A stretch of 64,000 nucleotides of DNA from Capra hircus (GCF_001704415.2 NC_030831.1:42082134-42146133); one strand, 5' to 3'. Counted from the first letter of the stretch, positions 41,978-53,028 are shown. Notes: generated by a model not told the origin, from the sequence alone. Program-made: numbers and translations.

Positions 41978-42310
41978 TTCCAAAATGGACCATTTTGCAT
42001 TCCCACCAGCAGTGAAGGAGGGTTCCTGTTATTCTACATCCTCACCAGCATTTGTTTTGATATTGTTTTGAAGTTAGCTGTTCTGATAGGTGTGCGGTGG
42101 TATCTTGTTGCGGTGGTATCTTGTTACTAATTTGCAATTTCCCGGTAATATACAGCATTGAGAATATTTTCATATGTCTGTTTGTCATCTGTGTATCTTA
42201 TTTGGTGAGGCGTCTGTTCAGGTCTTTTACTCATTTTTAAATTGGGTTGTTCTTTTTTTTTTTTTTTTTTAACTGTTGAATGTTAAGAATTCTTTGTACA
42301 TTCCACATTT
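41978..42310 (-). mobile_element. Old L1 fragment
   Basis: Reverse ORF2/3' text: cattttgcattcccaccagc, catcctcaccagcatttgtt, gtgtgcggtggtatcttgtt (13-bp ggtggtatcttgt repeated directly at 42,098 and 42,111), ttgtttgtcatctgtgtatc-type block, then a T run at 42,253-42,271. Confidence 0.82.
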
Positions 42311-42494
42311 GTTTTTGTTCGCCATCGTGTACTAGTGCCTACTGAGTGATTGAAGAAGTGAAAGCAAAACGGCAGATAATTCAAGCTGTGGCTAAAGATT
42401 AGTTATTGAAATAAAAAAGTGTAAGAGTGAGTTGAGAAGAGATTATTAGGACCAAGACTGTGAGGATTTCTCTCATTTAAGTGCTGGATAGAAG

Positions 42495-42722
42495 AAACTC
42501 TCCAAATGGATGTTTGGAACATAAAGCAACTCGACCTCATTAACCATTAGAAATGCAGATTATAACCACAATGAAATAGTATGACACACCCACCAGAATG
42601 GTTGCAATTCTTGGAAAGGATGGAATTACCAAGTCTGAGCATCTGGAATGCTCATACTCTGAGGGAACTGTAAATTCATACAAACAACTTGGAAAGCCAA
42701 TGGCATCAATTAATGCTGAATG
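42495..42722 (+). mobile_element. Old L1 (L1M-like), left part
   Basis: aactcgacctcattaaccat, ccacaatgaaatagtatgac, caccagaatggttgcaattc, gggaactgtaaattcataca. It resumes at 42,923 after a nested bovid L1 tail. Confidence 0.85.
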
Positions 42723-42917
42723 CAGGGGGATGGGAGGGAGGCCCAAGAGGGAGTGAATATATGTATGCTTACAACTGATTCATGTGGTTGTATGTTGGAG
42801 ACTAACACAACATTGTAAAGCAATTATACTCCAATTAAAACTAAATTAAAATTGTATTTAAGTGTTTAAAATGTATGATTAAAAATAACAAATATTTAAT
42901 ACTGGGTAGAAAAAAAA
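42723..42917 (+). mobile_element. Bovid L1 3' tail nested in older L1
   Basis: tgggagggaggcccaagagg, tgattcatgtggttgtatgt, actaacacaacattgtaaag, caattatactccaattaaaa, then an A/T-rich tail. gctgaatg at 42,715-42,722 recurs at 42,918-42,925 as the TSD. Confidence 0.9.
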
Positions 42918-42922
42918 GCTGA

Positions 42923-43255
42923 ATGTATTTACATTTTATCACCTAGCAATTCCATGATTAGTTATATAGCCAACTGTCTGATATATAGAACTTCATGATT
43001 CTATTTATAAAGCATTCAAAACCAGGCAAAATGAATCTGTTGCATTAAAAGCCAGGATAGTCATTATTTCTAGAGAAAGGTACTAACTTGCAGGGGGAGG
43101 GTCAAGGTGAAGATGAGTCTAAGCTCCAGGCATTTCCTGATCTGGGAGTTGGTTATGTGAGTGTGTTCAGTTCATGATGATTCATCAAGCTATTCATTTT
43201 ATGGTTTGTGAGCTTGTGTTTATACATTAATTTAAAATGTATTTAAAAAGAAAAA
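42923..43255 (+). mobile_element. Old L1 (L1M-like), right part
   Basis: cacctagcaattccatgatt continues the L1 in order, through gaatctgttgcattaaaagc and gagttggttatgtgagtgtg to an A-rich end. Confidence 0.8.
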
Positions 43256-43481
43256 GATAAGTCTGTTTGGAATCCTCCAAAAGGAAATCATAATGCTTTT
43301 TTCCATCCCCTCAGTGGCTGAAAAACTGTGAATCTCTGAGCCATTATAAGAGCAAAGGAATTTGTTTGTAAAAACTTGTCAACTGTTTTTAGTGTTGATG
43401 CTTCAACTTAGAACCTAATACTATTGTCAAGAAGAGACTTTCTTGATGGTCATGGAATGATAAAAATATTTGGGAAGTTGT

Positions 43482-43492
43482 CTAGGATATTT
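43482..43492. repeat. TSD left of Bov-A
   Basis: ctaggatattt recurs exactly at 43,617-43,627. Confidence 0.95.
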
Positions 43493-43616
43493 TGGAGAAG
43501 GAAATGACACCCCACTCCAGTATTCTTGCCTGGAGAATTCCATGGACAGAGGAGCCTGGCGGGCTACATACAGTCCATGGGGTCACAGAGAGTCAGACAC
43601 GACTGAATGACTATCA
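43493..43616 (+). mobile_element. Bov-A-type SINE, single monomer
   Basis: ggagaaggaaatgacacccc through ggcgggctacatacagtcca (with a 4-base tandem ACAT duplication) to gacacgactgaatgactat. Perfect 11-bp TSD, so probably young. Confidence 0.94.
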
Positions 43617-43627
43617 CTAGGATATTT

Positions 43628-43999
43628 AATGGGTCGGGAGAGAAAACACGTGGGCCTCCAAACTGTGTTTTGCTATCGTTCTTATCAACATAAACTTCTT
43701 TAGCCAAGACAGTTGTAACACATAAATGAAATGATTTATTGCTGGGATGCTTGCTCTGGTGTTTGTAAATCCACTGTTGACGAATAGTAGAGTCACAAGG
43801 AGCTCTCAGCTGAGCTTTAGGAAATTGCTGAGAAATGCTGCGACAGTTTCCACCTCTGAAACAGGGTTGAGCATGGAAGGGCTGGGTGGATTCTCAGCTC
43901 TCCCGCTTCCTGGAGAGAGGTGATTGTTAGTGCCTTGAATTGAGGTGACTGGGGTGAAACAATCAAATTCTAGCAGAACAAAAGTATGCCAGAATTTTG
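43628..43999. other. Unique sequence, no feature seen
   Basis: No repeat was recognised. Confidence 0.45.
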
Positions 44000-44165
44000 A
44001 CCAGAAGAAATGGTTTGTGCCCTCATCCTGACACTGGCTATGTGACTGTGGGTCCTCTCTGCACCCTGGGGTCCTCATCTATAACGTGGGGGTGATTCAC
44101 CAGTTCCCTGGGTGGCATCACAGATGTGAAAGTATTTAGCATGTGGTGTTCAATAAACATCCTCC
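44000..44165 (+). mobile_element. MIR SINE remnant
   Basis: cactggctatgtgactgtgg, ctcatctataacgtgggggt and gtattagcatgtgg-type text ending ttcaataaaca follow the MIR core and tail. Confidence 0.65.
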
Positions 44166-44192
44166 TTGTTCCTTTCATAACTGAGAAATGAG

Positions 44193-44417
44193 GGGAAAAA
44201 ACACATGTTATACAGATATAGAGAAGAGACTTGTGGTTGTCAAGGGGAGGGGGTGGGGGAGTGAAGGATGCGGAGTTTGGGATAGCAGATGCAAACTAGT
44301 ATATATAGAATGAATAAATAACAAGGTTCTTCTGTATAGCATGGGGAACTATAGTCAATATCCTGTGGTTAAACCATATAGAAAGAATATTTTGAAAAGA
44401 ATATCTATATGTGTATA
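44193..44417 (+). mobile_element. Bovid L1 3' end, left part
   Basis: agagacttgtggttgtcaag, ggggagggggtgggggag, tagcagatgcaaactagtat, aacaaggttcttctgtatag, then tatctatatgtgtata. Its continuation is at 46,280. Confidence 0.92.
44408..44417. repeat. TSD left of BovB
   Basis: tatgtgtata is repeated exactly at 46,270-46,279. Confidence 0.95.
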
Positions 44418-46269
44418 GCTGCGAAAAGAGAAGTGAAAAGCAATGGAGAAAAGGAAAGATATACCCATTTGAATTCAGAGTTCCAAAGAATAGCAAGGAG
44501 AGATAAGAAAGCCTTCCTCAGTGGTCAACGCAAAGAAATAGAGGAAAACAATAGAATGGGAAAGACCGGAGATATCTTCAAAAAAGTAGAGATACCAAGG
44601 GAACATTTCATGCAAAGATGGGCATAATAAAAGGCAGAAATGGTATGGGCCTAACAGAAGCAGAAGATATTAAGATGAGGTGGCAAGAACACAAAGAAGA
44701 AATGTACAAAGAAGATCTTTGTGACCCAGATAATCATGATGGTGTGATCACTCACCTAGAGCCAGACATCCTGGAGTGTGAAATCAAGTGGGCCTTAGGA
44801 AGCATCACTACGAACAAAGCTAGTGGAGGTTATGAAATTCCAGTTGAGCTATTTCAAATCCTAAAAGATAATGCTGTGAAAGTGCTGCATTCAATTTGCC
44901 AGCAAATTTGGAAAACTCAGAAGTGGCCACATGATTGGAAAAGGTCAATTTTCATTCCAACCCCAAAGAAAGGCAATGCCAAAAATGCTCAAACTACTAC
45001 ACAATTGCACTCATCTTACATGCTAGCAAAGTAATGCTTAAAATTCTCCAAGCCAGGCTTCAACAGTACATGAACCGTGAACTTCCAGATGTTCAATCTG
45101 TATTTAGAAAAAGCAGAGGAACCAGAGATCAAATTTGCTACCATCCACTGGATCATTGAAAAAGCAAGAGAGTTCCAGAAAAACATCTACTTCTGCTTTA
45201 TGCCAAAGCCTTTGATTGTGTGGATCACAACAAATTGTGGAAAATTTTTAAAGAGATGGGAATACTAGAGCAGCTGACCTGCCTCCTGAGAAACCTGTAT
45301 GTAGGTCAGGAAGCAACAGTTAGAACTGGCCATGGAACAACAGACTGGTTCCAAATAGGGAAAGGAGTACATCAAGGTTGTATATTGCCACCATATTTAT
45401 TTAACTTACATGCAGAGTACATCATGAGAAATGCTGGACTGGAAGAAGCACAAGCTAGAATCAAGATTGCTTGGTGAAATATCAATAACCTCAGATATGC
45501 AGATGACACCACCCTTACGGCAGAAAGTGAAAAAGAACTAAAGAGCCTCTTGATAAAAGTAAAAGAGGAAAGTGAAAAAGTTGGCTTAAAACTCAACATT
45601 CAGAAAACAAAGATCATGGCATTTGGTCCCATCACTTCATGGCAAATAGATGGGGAAACCGTGGAAACAGTGAGAGACTTTATTTTGGGGGGTTCCAAAA
45701 TCACTGCAGATGGTGACTGCAGCCATAAAGTAAAAAGACTCTTTCTCCTTGGAAGAAAAGTTATGACCAACCTAAACAGCGTATTAAAAAGCAGAGACAC
45801 TACTTTGCCAACAAAGATCCATCTAGTCAAACTATGGTTTTTCTGGTAGTCGTGTATGGATGTAAGAGTTGGATTATAAAGAAAGCTGAGTCCCAAAGAA
45901 CTGATGCTTTTGAACTGTGGTGTTGCAGGAGACTCTTGAGAGTCCCTTGGACAGCAAGGAGATCCAACCAGTCTATCCTAAAGGAAATCAGTCCTGAATG
46001 TTCATTGGAAGGTCTGATGTTGAAGCTGAAACTCCAATACTTTGGCCACCTGATGTGAAGAACTGACTTATTTGAAAAGACCCTAATACTGGGAAAGATT
46101 GAAGGTGGGAGGAGAAGGGGACAACAGAGGATGAGATGGTTGGATGGCATCACCGACTCAATGGACATGAGTTTGAGTAAACTTTGGGAGTTGGTGATGG
46201 ACAGGGAAGCCTGGTGTACTGCAGTGCACAGCGTCTCAAAGAGTCAGACACAACTGAGCGACTGAACGG
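44418..46269 (+). mobile_element. BovB LINE, 5'-truncated, nested in L1
   Basis: It starts inside the ORF (gctgcgaaaagagaagtgaa) and runs to the tail, which holds a single ACTGAA unit. Exact 10-bp TSDs (44,408-44,417 and 46,270-46,279) show insertion into the bovid L1 3' end, so this BovB copy is younger than that L1. Confidence 0.96.
44424..46250 (+). pseudogene. BovB reverse transcriptase, truncated and disrupted
   Basis: The endonuclease half is missing. The remaining frame shifts at several points (overlapping open segments 44,409-44,627, 44,618-45,034, 44,935-45,159, 45,220-45,477, 45,550-45,849 and 45,834-46,058). A deletion of about 7 bases at 45,200/45,201 removes the motif A aspartate and shifts frame. 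Motif B survives as GKGVHQGCILPPYLFNLHAE, with R to H, and YADD is present at 45,496-45,507. It is not functional. Confidence 0.93.
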
Positions 46270-46279
46270 TATGTGTATA

Positions 46280-46345
46280 ACTGAGTCACTTTGCTCTACA
46301 GCAGAGATTGTAAGTCAGCTATACTTCATAAAAAAACCCACATGT
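46280..46345 (+). mobile_element. Bovid L1 3' end, right part
   Basis: actgagtcactttgctctac, agcagagattgtaagtcagc and tatacttcataaaa complete the L1 begun at 44,193. Confidence 0.92.
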
Positions 46346-46521
46346 ATTGTAATCTATATATTTTTCAGTAAAAATACACTTTTTGTTAGCAGAGTTTTTG
46401 AATATACAACTTATCCAACGATGTAATCTCCTGAAAAGTGCTTCATCCTCAGAGGACCTTGGTTCATGCATGTCCTTCTTGACATTTGTTAAATATATGA
46501 TCTTAAATAAGATACTTCCAG

Positions 46522-46756
46522 GGCTTCCCAGGTGGCACTAGTGGTAAAGAACCCACCTGCCAACGCAAGAGATGCAGGAGACACAGGTTCAGTCCCTGGG
46601 AGTTTGATCCCTGGGTTGGGAAGATCCTCTGGAGAACGGAACAGCAACCTACTCCAGTATTCTTGCCTGGTGAATTCTGTGGACAATGGAGCCTGTTGGG
46701 TTGCTGTCCTTTGGGTCGCAAAAGAGTCAGATACAACTGAGCATGTGACTGCACAA
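46522..46756 (+). mobile_element. Bov-tA SINE
   Basis: Head ggcttcccaggtggcactag. A 15-20 bp partial duplication around the B box (ttcagtccctggg then tttgatccctggg) makes this copy longer. Flanks gatacttccag (46,511-46,521) and gttacttacag (46,757-46,767) match 9 of 11. Confidence 0.93.
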
Positions 46757-46767
46757 GTTACTTACAG

Positions 46768-47086
46768 TATCTGTAATTTAGTTTTTTTCCTTACAAAACA
46801 GCAAAATGTTACTAGTTTCCCTACAGGCTATTGTGAGGATGAAGAGAGATGTGCAGAATAATCAGGGGTCTTTGTTTGCAAGTGAAGCCCCCTCACCTCA
46901 CCTCAACCACTACAGGGGGTGTACTGGCTCTTGCTGCCAAATTCAGGCCAAGGCAGAGGTGACCTGGTCTTGCTGTAACTGCTACTGTGGATCCATGTTG
47001 GCAGTTCTATTTTTCTGCAACCAGACACCATTAAGGAGGCCCAAGTTAGGCTCTCCAGGCTTAAAACCAACATTATCAATGCTGGG
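46768..47086. other. Unique sequence, no feature seen
   Basis: No repeat was recognised. Confidence 0.45.
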
Positions 47087-47240
47087 ACATCCCTGGTGGT
47101 CCAGTGGCTGAGACTCCACGCTCCCAGGGCAGGGGGCCCAGGTTCCCTCCCTGATCAGGGAGCTAGAGCCCACGTATTGTACCTAAGAGTTCCCAGGCCA
47201 CAGTTAAGACCTGGCGCAGCCAGATGACTATTAATGACTG
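47087..47240 (+). mobile_element. ART2A/CHR-type tRNA-derived SINE
   Basis: Head gggacatccctggtggtcca, ctccctgatcagggagctag, tail gacctggcgcagccagatga. Confidence 0.9.
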
Positions 47241-47779
47241 AATAATTAAATTTTTAAAAAATAATAACTGTTATCTCCTTTGAGAGTTTCCTAGTCACCT
47301 GCCCATGCTCCCTCAAGATAAAGTCTGTGACCCTCGGCCATTTCCCTTTCTTCCCCGTGGATGTTGGTGGGGTCATCACAGCTCTTCCCCACCTCTCTGA
47401 AACAGGGGGAATTGAAGCAATCTTGAGCTTTCTTGGACTGACTTGGATGTGTCAATTCTTTCTCTCCTAAGGGTGAGTTCTTTTCCAGCAGACACATTGG
47501 TGGCAGGCAAAAATAAGGGGTGCCTTTAGGGGGGTCTCGGTGTTGGGGATTGACTTTAACCCCAGTGCACTTCAGTCATGCTCTCCTCCTTATACACATA
47601 AATGCAAATCAAACTGTTCATCTTTCTTTATGCATATGAGAAATAGTATCATATATTTGTATTTTACATATTTATGTTTTATATTGTTTACAAATGTATA
47701 GTGAATAGTTTTTCTACAGGCTCATTGAAATCCTTCTTAACTGTTACTATTCCTTGAAGTATAGCACAGTATGTAAAAG
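47241..47779. other. Unique sequence, no feature seen
   Basis: No repeat or exon was recognised. Confidence 0.45.
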
Positions 47780-47925
47780 CACATGCTTTGATCCAGGAAA
47801 AAATGTGACTTTCAATCATGGTTTCATCACTGACTGCTGGTCTTGAATACTTTAGGCTAACCTCTGTTTCAGGCTTGATTTCCCTACGAAATTGTCTCAT
47901 ATGTGGCTTTAATAACCATAATTTA
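47780..47925 (+). mobile_element. MIR SINE remnant
   Basis: catgctttgatccagg, tcatggtttcatcactgact and ggctaacctctgtttcaggc follow the MIR body in order. Confidence 0.6.
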
Positions 47926-48084
47926 TGCTGAGACATCTGATGCATATATGCTTGCCTATTATTTTTATTATTTATTTGTATGTCCATTCAGGCCAGGACT
48001 GTAGTCTTCTAAAGAAATGGATGCCTCAGATTCCTATAAAAAGCTAACAATATACATAAAATAATAAAGCAAAATGTATCACTC

Positions 48085-48361
48085 AATTCAGATTGTCACA
48101 GCAAAGTACAATAGGTGGGGGACTTAAACAACCGAAAGTAATTTTCTCCTAGTTCTGGAAGTTAGTTGGATCAGGGTTCAGCCAATTCCGATTTTGGCGA
48201 GGGCTCCCTTCCTAGCTTGCAGATGTCACCTTCTTGCTGCCTTTCCTCCATGTGTGCACAGAGAGAGTGAGCAGAAAGCAATCTGATGTCTCTTCTTATA
48301 AGGACACTAAACCTATCAGATCAGGGCCCCATCCTATGACTTCATTTGATCTTAATTCCCT
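48085..48361 (-). mobile_element. MLT1-type LTR, piece 1
   Basis: Reverse MLT1 text: attgtcacagcaaagtacaa, tcctagttctggaagttagt, cttcttgctgcctttcctcc, tcttcttataaggacactaa, ttgatcttaattccctag. It resumes at 48,686. Confidence 0.8.
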
Positions 48362-48449
48362 AGATGGTGATGGACAGGGAGGCCTGGAGTGCTGCGATTC
48401 ATGGGGTCGCAAAGAGTCGGACATGACTGAGCGACTGAACTGACTGACC
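48362..48449 (+). mobile_element. BovB 3'-tip fragment nested in LTR
   Basis: gatggtgatggacagggagg, ggggtcgcaaagagtcggac, then actgaactgactgac. Only the last 90 bp inserted. Confidence 0.92.
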
Positions 48450-48471
48450 TCCAGGGGAAAAAAAAAGTTAC

Positions 48472-48685
48472 CTTTCCCTGCCAGCTCAGTGGTAAAGAAT
48501 CTGCCTCCAATGCAGGAGAGCAGGGTTTGATTCCTGGGTTGGGAAGATCCCCTAGAGAAGATAACGGCAACCTACTCCAGTATTCTTGCCTGGAGAATCC
48601 CATGAACAGAGGAGACTGGCAGGCTACAGTCCATGGGGTCACAAAGAGTTGGACATGACTGAGGGACTAACACTTTAACTTCTCA
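48472..48685 (+). mobile_element. Bov-tA SINE
   Basis: Head ctttccctgccagctcagtg, B-box-like ggtttgattcctgg, tail gttggacatgactgaggga ending cactttaacttct. Confidence 0.93.
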
Positions 48686-48784
48686 TGTCCAGAAAAGCCC
48701 CATTTCCAAATACGGTTACACTGGGGATGGGGCTTCAACATATGAATTTGTGAAGGGGACACATTTAGTCCATAGTATTAATAC
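48686..48784 (-). mobile_element. MLT1-type LTR, piece 2
   Basis: gccccatttccaaatacggt, ggggcttcaacatatgaatt and gacacatttagtccatagta complete the reversed LTR to its 5' end. Confidence 0.8.
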
Positions 48785-49127
48785 AAAAATAACAAAATTA
48801 ATCTAAAATTGAGTAAACTAGAAACAAACAAAAACTAACTGTACATTAAATAATTACATAGCCACGCAGAAAAAATAATTAGCTTTTGAACCAAGCACTC
48901 TAATTGTGTACCCTTAGTAGATAGAAGGGAAAAAAAAAGAACTGCAGAGAAATTGTGGATTTCCTTAGTAGTTTTGTCATTGAAAAGGTATTGATTTAGT
49001 GATGTTGGAACTATTTTGTGTGTATTGAAGGATACTTGTGTTATGCGTTGTTGGGAATCATGGAAAAGGGAACTATAATTAAGTCATGAGAAAGAAGAGC
49101 TGTGGTTCTATTAGCTGTCCACAGGTT
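48785..49127. other. Unique AT-rich sequence
   Basis: No repeat was recognised. Confidence 0.45.
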
Positions 49128-49264
49128 TATCCAGGCAAGAATACTGGAGTGGGGTGCCATTTCCTTCTCCAGGGGATCTTCTCTGCCTAGGGGCTGAACC
49201 AGCTCCTCCTATGTCTCCTGTATTGGCAGGTGGATTCTTTACCACTGAGCCACCTGGGAACCCC
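49128..49264 (-). mobile_element. Bov-tA SINE, 3' part missing
   Basis: Reverse: tccaggcaagaatactggag through gtattggcaggtggattctt to gccacctgggaacccc. The head is complete but the last 80 bp of the tail are absent, which is unusual for a retroposed copy and suggests later deletion. Confidence 0.9.
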
Positions 49265-49677
49265 TGGTGTCTAAGTACCATTCCGAATTAAAAGGAATCA
49301 GGGCTGCTTAGAGAAATAGTTGACTGCAGGTCTAGGGCAGGAAGTACTATAAAAGTGAATCTGAAACCTTTATTTGGTCAGATAACTTATTAAATATAAA
49401 GGGGAAAGATATCTTAAATGGAGAAGTCTGGTGGACACCACCTGCCCTGAGTTAGCATCACTGGTAATGGGATAAATTGACATCTGTGTCCCATGCCAGG
49501 ACACAGTGGGAAGGACAGAGCATTACCTTTGTAGTTTCCTGCCAAACCATTTGACCTGAATCTAATTAGGAGGAAAGAAGGATTCATAGCCAGATTGTGG
49601 AAGATATTCTACAGGACAACTAGCTCTTCAAAAATGTCAAAATTCTGAAAGATAGAAGGAGACAGGAAACTGGATTA
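49265..49677. other. Unique sequence, no feature seen
   Basis: No repeat was recognised. Confidence 0.45.
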
Positions 49678-49968
49678 TCAGTCCTGGGATTTCTTTGGAA
49701 GGAATGATGCTAAAGCTGAAACTCCAGTACTTTGGTCACCTCATGTGAAGAGTTGACTCATTGGAAAAGACTCTGATGTTGGGAGGGATTGTGGGCAGGA
49801 GGAGAAGGGAACGACAGAGGATGAGATGGCTGGATGGCATCACTGACTTGATGGACGTGAGTTTGAGTGAACTCTGGGAGTTGGTGATGGGCAGGGAGGC
49901 CTGGCATGCTGCAACTCATGGGGTCGCAAAGAGTCGGACACGACTGAGCGATTGAACTGAACTGAATA
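49678..49968 (+). mobile_element. BovB 3'-end fragment
   Basis: atcagtcctgggatttcttt through gaaactccagtactttggtc and gagatggctggatggcatca to attgaactgaactgaat. Confidence 0.94.
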
Positions 49969-49993
49969 TAAAGTTAGTTATCATAATTGTTGC

Positions 49994-50216
49994 CACCTGA
50001 TGTGAAGAGCCAACTCATTGGAAAAAGACTCTGATGCTGGGAAAGATTGAGGGCAGGGGGAGAAGGGGGTGACAGAGGATGAGATGGTTGGATGACATCA
50101 CTGACTCAATAGACACGAATTTGAGCAAACTCTGGGAGACAGGGAAGGACAGGGAAGCCTGGCATGCTGCAGTCCGTGGGGTTGCAAAGAGAAGGACATG
50201 ACTTAGTGACTGAACA
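49994..50216 (+). mobile_element. BovB 3'-end fragment, second in tandem
   Basis: gccacctgatgtgaagagcc through gagatggttggatgacatca to cttagtgactgaacag. It lies 25 bp beyond the previous tail, same strand, and is more diverged from it than two products of one duplication should be. Confidence 0.93.
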
Positions 50217-51265
50217 GTAAAAACATGTTAACTATCTCTGGAACAGTAATATTGTAATTTTATATAAGAATGTTTTGTTCTTGGGAGATACAGGCTAAAG
50301 TACTTTAATTTACTTTATTTACTTTTGTTTACTTAATTTACTTTATTTAAAATTTTATATATATATATATATTTCAGTACTTCCAGACTCCTGGATTTCA
50401 TGGGCCAAAATAAATTTAAAGATAACAATATATACACACATATAAAACAAAATAAACCAAAAAATGGGGGAACTGATACATAGCTGATGTAAACAATTTT
50501 TAAAAACTCATCTATTATTCCATCTGTTATGTCATTTAAAATGTCATTTTAATGAAATAATGACCTCAAAGGAAAAGGCAGTCTATTATCTCAGGGTGAA
50601 AAAATTTTAAGCTGGCTGCCTTCGTCCGTGTGAACACATAGTTTCTTGTGCACTGCAGACAAATGAAAATGGTGGCGGCTGGCATGGCCCCTGGACAGGT
50701 GATGGGGGCCTCCTGGTGAGGAATCGCACCAGCAACATTCTGGCTGGGTAGCTCTGCTTCCAGCCTCCAGGAGACAGAGGAGGAAGTGACACCCTTCCTC
50801 CAGAACCTACCCCGCTGGACAACTCGGACAGTATGAGTCTCACGTAGAGGGGCTGACAGCGGCTGCTCAGGGCTCCCACTCTGCTCCTGCGCTTCTGAAC
50901 GCAGCACATCAGAATTTAGCCAGTTCAGCTTTTCCCCTTGGATGAGGCAAGATGTGAATCCAGAGAGAAATAAGCTGGGAACCAATCTTTCCCCCACTTT
51001 TATGAATACGTTTGTGACATCTGAAGGCTGTCGTGTTTTCCTCAGTCAACTCTAGATCTAACACGCCCATCTTTCAAACATCCTTCTTAAGCTGTGAGTT
51101 GGTTACTTGATTTTTTTCACTTTTAAGTTTTCTTTATATTGCACTGAGAAGGTATTCACTCCATCTGTAATTTCTCAAAGTCTAGACTTTGAGATCACTC
51201 GAACCGTTTCTACAGCTCTAGTTAGTGCTTGTTTGTGTGTGCTGTGTGACTGTCTGTGTGGTTGT
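50217..51265. other. Unique sequence, no feature seen
   Basis: A (TA) run at 50,357-50,373 is the only simple repeat. The minus-strand frame of 143 codons at 50,566-50,997 lacks any domain I recognise. Confidence 0.5.
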
Positions 51266-51267
51266 GC

Positions 51268-51492
51268 ACATACGTGCTAAGTCCCTTCAGTTGTGTCCGA
51301 CTCTTTGTGACTCCATGGACTATATTCCACCATGCTTCTCTGTCCATGAGGATTCTCCAGGCAAGAATACTGGAGTGGGTTGTCATGCCCTCCTCCAGGG
51401 GGTCTTCCCCAACCAGCGATTGAACCCGCGTCTCTTACGTCTCCTGCATTGGCAGGGGGACTCTTTACCACTAGTGCCATCTGCGAAGCGCA
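51268..51492 (-). mobile_element. Bov-tA SINE
   Basis: Reverse: gctaagtcccttcagttgtg, ggcaagaatactggagtggg, agcgattgaacccgcgtctc, ttaccactagtgccatctgc. Confidence 0.94.
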
Positions 51493-52227
51493 CATGTTTG
51501 TTAAAATCATGAGGCTGAAATGCAGGTTTGCTTTCCTTGAAAATACTTCACATTGCACTCATCTGCTCAGCAGTGGGGTTTCCCTGTTTTCCAGCTTTCT
51601 CTTTCCTAGCTGAGCTCTCTAATCTCTGGCTCCTAAACTCTGCAGAAGTCAGATCCTCCTGACTGTTCCAGAGTGATACTACCAGACACTCCTCAGGCGG
51701 AGCTTCTCCTGACCCCAGTGTCTTTACAGGCCAAAGTCCTCAGACAGAGCAGTTAAACGAGGATATCTTATATCTGATAATGGACTTGTAAACAGCAAGG
51801 AAAACAAAAACTAAAAAATCCAAACATTGCCAGTAATACTACTCTCATTCATAAAAGAAAGGGTATTTTAATATCCACAGAGTACAAAAGTCATAGTCTC
51901 GGGATAAACCAGGAGCCATGCTTTCAGCTGTGACATTGATTGAGGCTACAAAAAAGTGCCACACCTGCATTTGGGAGCTCATGCCCAGAACCTCAGCTAG
52001 AGGCAAACTTCAGTGTCTCCCTGGACAACGTACTTCTCGGGGTTTAGATGAAATGCATTACTCAGGTGACGTCTCGTAATGGAGGCACAGTTATGACACA
52101 GTGTAAAAAGTGGGAAATCCTCTCAAAAAGGAAGGATGATGTCCAACGGGAGATGCGAGGACAGAGAAAGTAGAAAGGCTCAGGGTGCAGCCTAAGAAAG
52201 AGAGTTTAATAAGTAATGCAGCTGAGA
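51493..52227. other. Unique sequence, no feature seen
   Basis: No repeat was recognised. Confidence 0.45.
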
Positions 52228-52375
52228 CCAAAGTTTCTCAAATTTCAGTGCACATCAGCATCATTCACAGGGCTTGTTGAAACACAGAATCTGGGCTCTG
52301 ATTCAGTGATTTGGGGAGGGGCTTGAGAACTTGCATTTAGGATGATTTTCCAGGTGATTCTGCTGCTGGTCTGAG
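52228..52375 (+). mobile_element. MER5-like hAT DNA transposon remnant
   Basis: aaagtttctcaaatttcagt, cacatcagcatcattcacag, ggcttgttgaaacacagaat, cttgagaacttgcatttagg, caggtgattctgctgctggt follow the MER5 order. Non-coding. Confidence 0.75.
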
Positions 52376-52617
52376 AGCAGAGCATTAGAGATGCAGAGAT
52401 TGGGGCTTAGGCAGAGGTGCAGAAGAAAGAAAGCAGAGTGGGTTGGTGCAGGTAAGATGGGCAGCAGGATTCTGTGGAAGAGCAAATGCCATATGAAAGA
52501 GCTTGGACTTCTCCTGGACAAGCAATGCGGAGCCATGCAAGATTTCTGAGCCAAAGAGTAGAATTTAAAACAGAAATGCATGAACAGGAATGAAGTGCTG
52601 ACACAGGCTACAACAGG

Positions 52618-52925
52618 GACAGACTTTGAAAACATTATGCTCAGTGAGAGAAGCCAGTCACCAAAGACCACGTACCCTGTGATTCCGTTTATGTGAAATA
52701 TCCGGAGTCAGCAAGTCCATGGAGACAGAAAGCAGATTAGTGGGTACTAGGGGCTGGGCAGAGGAGGGGGTGAGGAATGACTGCTTAATGGGAATGAGTT
52801 TCCCTTTCGAGGTGATGACAATGTTCTGGCATTAGATCCTGGTGATAGTCATAACACTCTGAACACACTAAATGTCACCAACGGCAAATTGTATGCTATG
52901 TGCACATTTATCATGATTAAAAAAC
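52618..52925 (+). mobile_element. Old L1 3' end (L1M-like)
   Basis: tgattccgtttatgtgaaat, gtccatggagacagaaagca, ttagtgggtactaggggctg, tgatgacaatgttctggcat, acggcaaattgtatgctatg in L1 3' order. Confidence 0.85.
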
Positions 52926-53028
52926 ACCCAGTGTCATATTTCTTACAAAAGTAGGTTCTATCACAATGAAATACTCTGGATATAATCCTAACAGTTAAAA
53001 TATGTATATTTGTATATACAGAAGAGTT

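Noticed and set aside
41523..41993. 156-codon minus frame
   Set aside because: Its upstream third is the Bov-tA at 41,773-41,977, and the remainder has no identifiable feature.
42253..42271. T run as a possible Pol III or poly-T regulatory site
   Set aside because: It lies inside antisense L1 sequence and is explained by that element or its local expansion.
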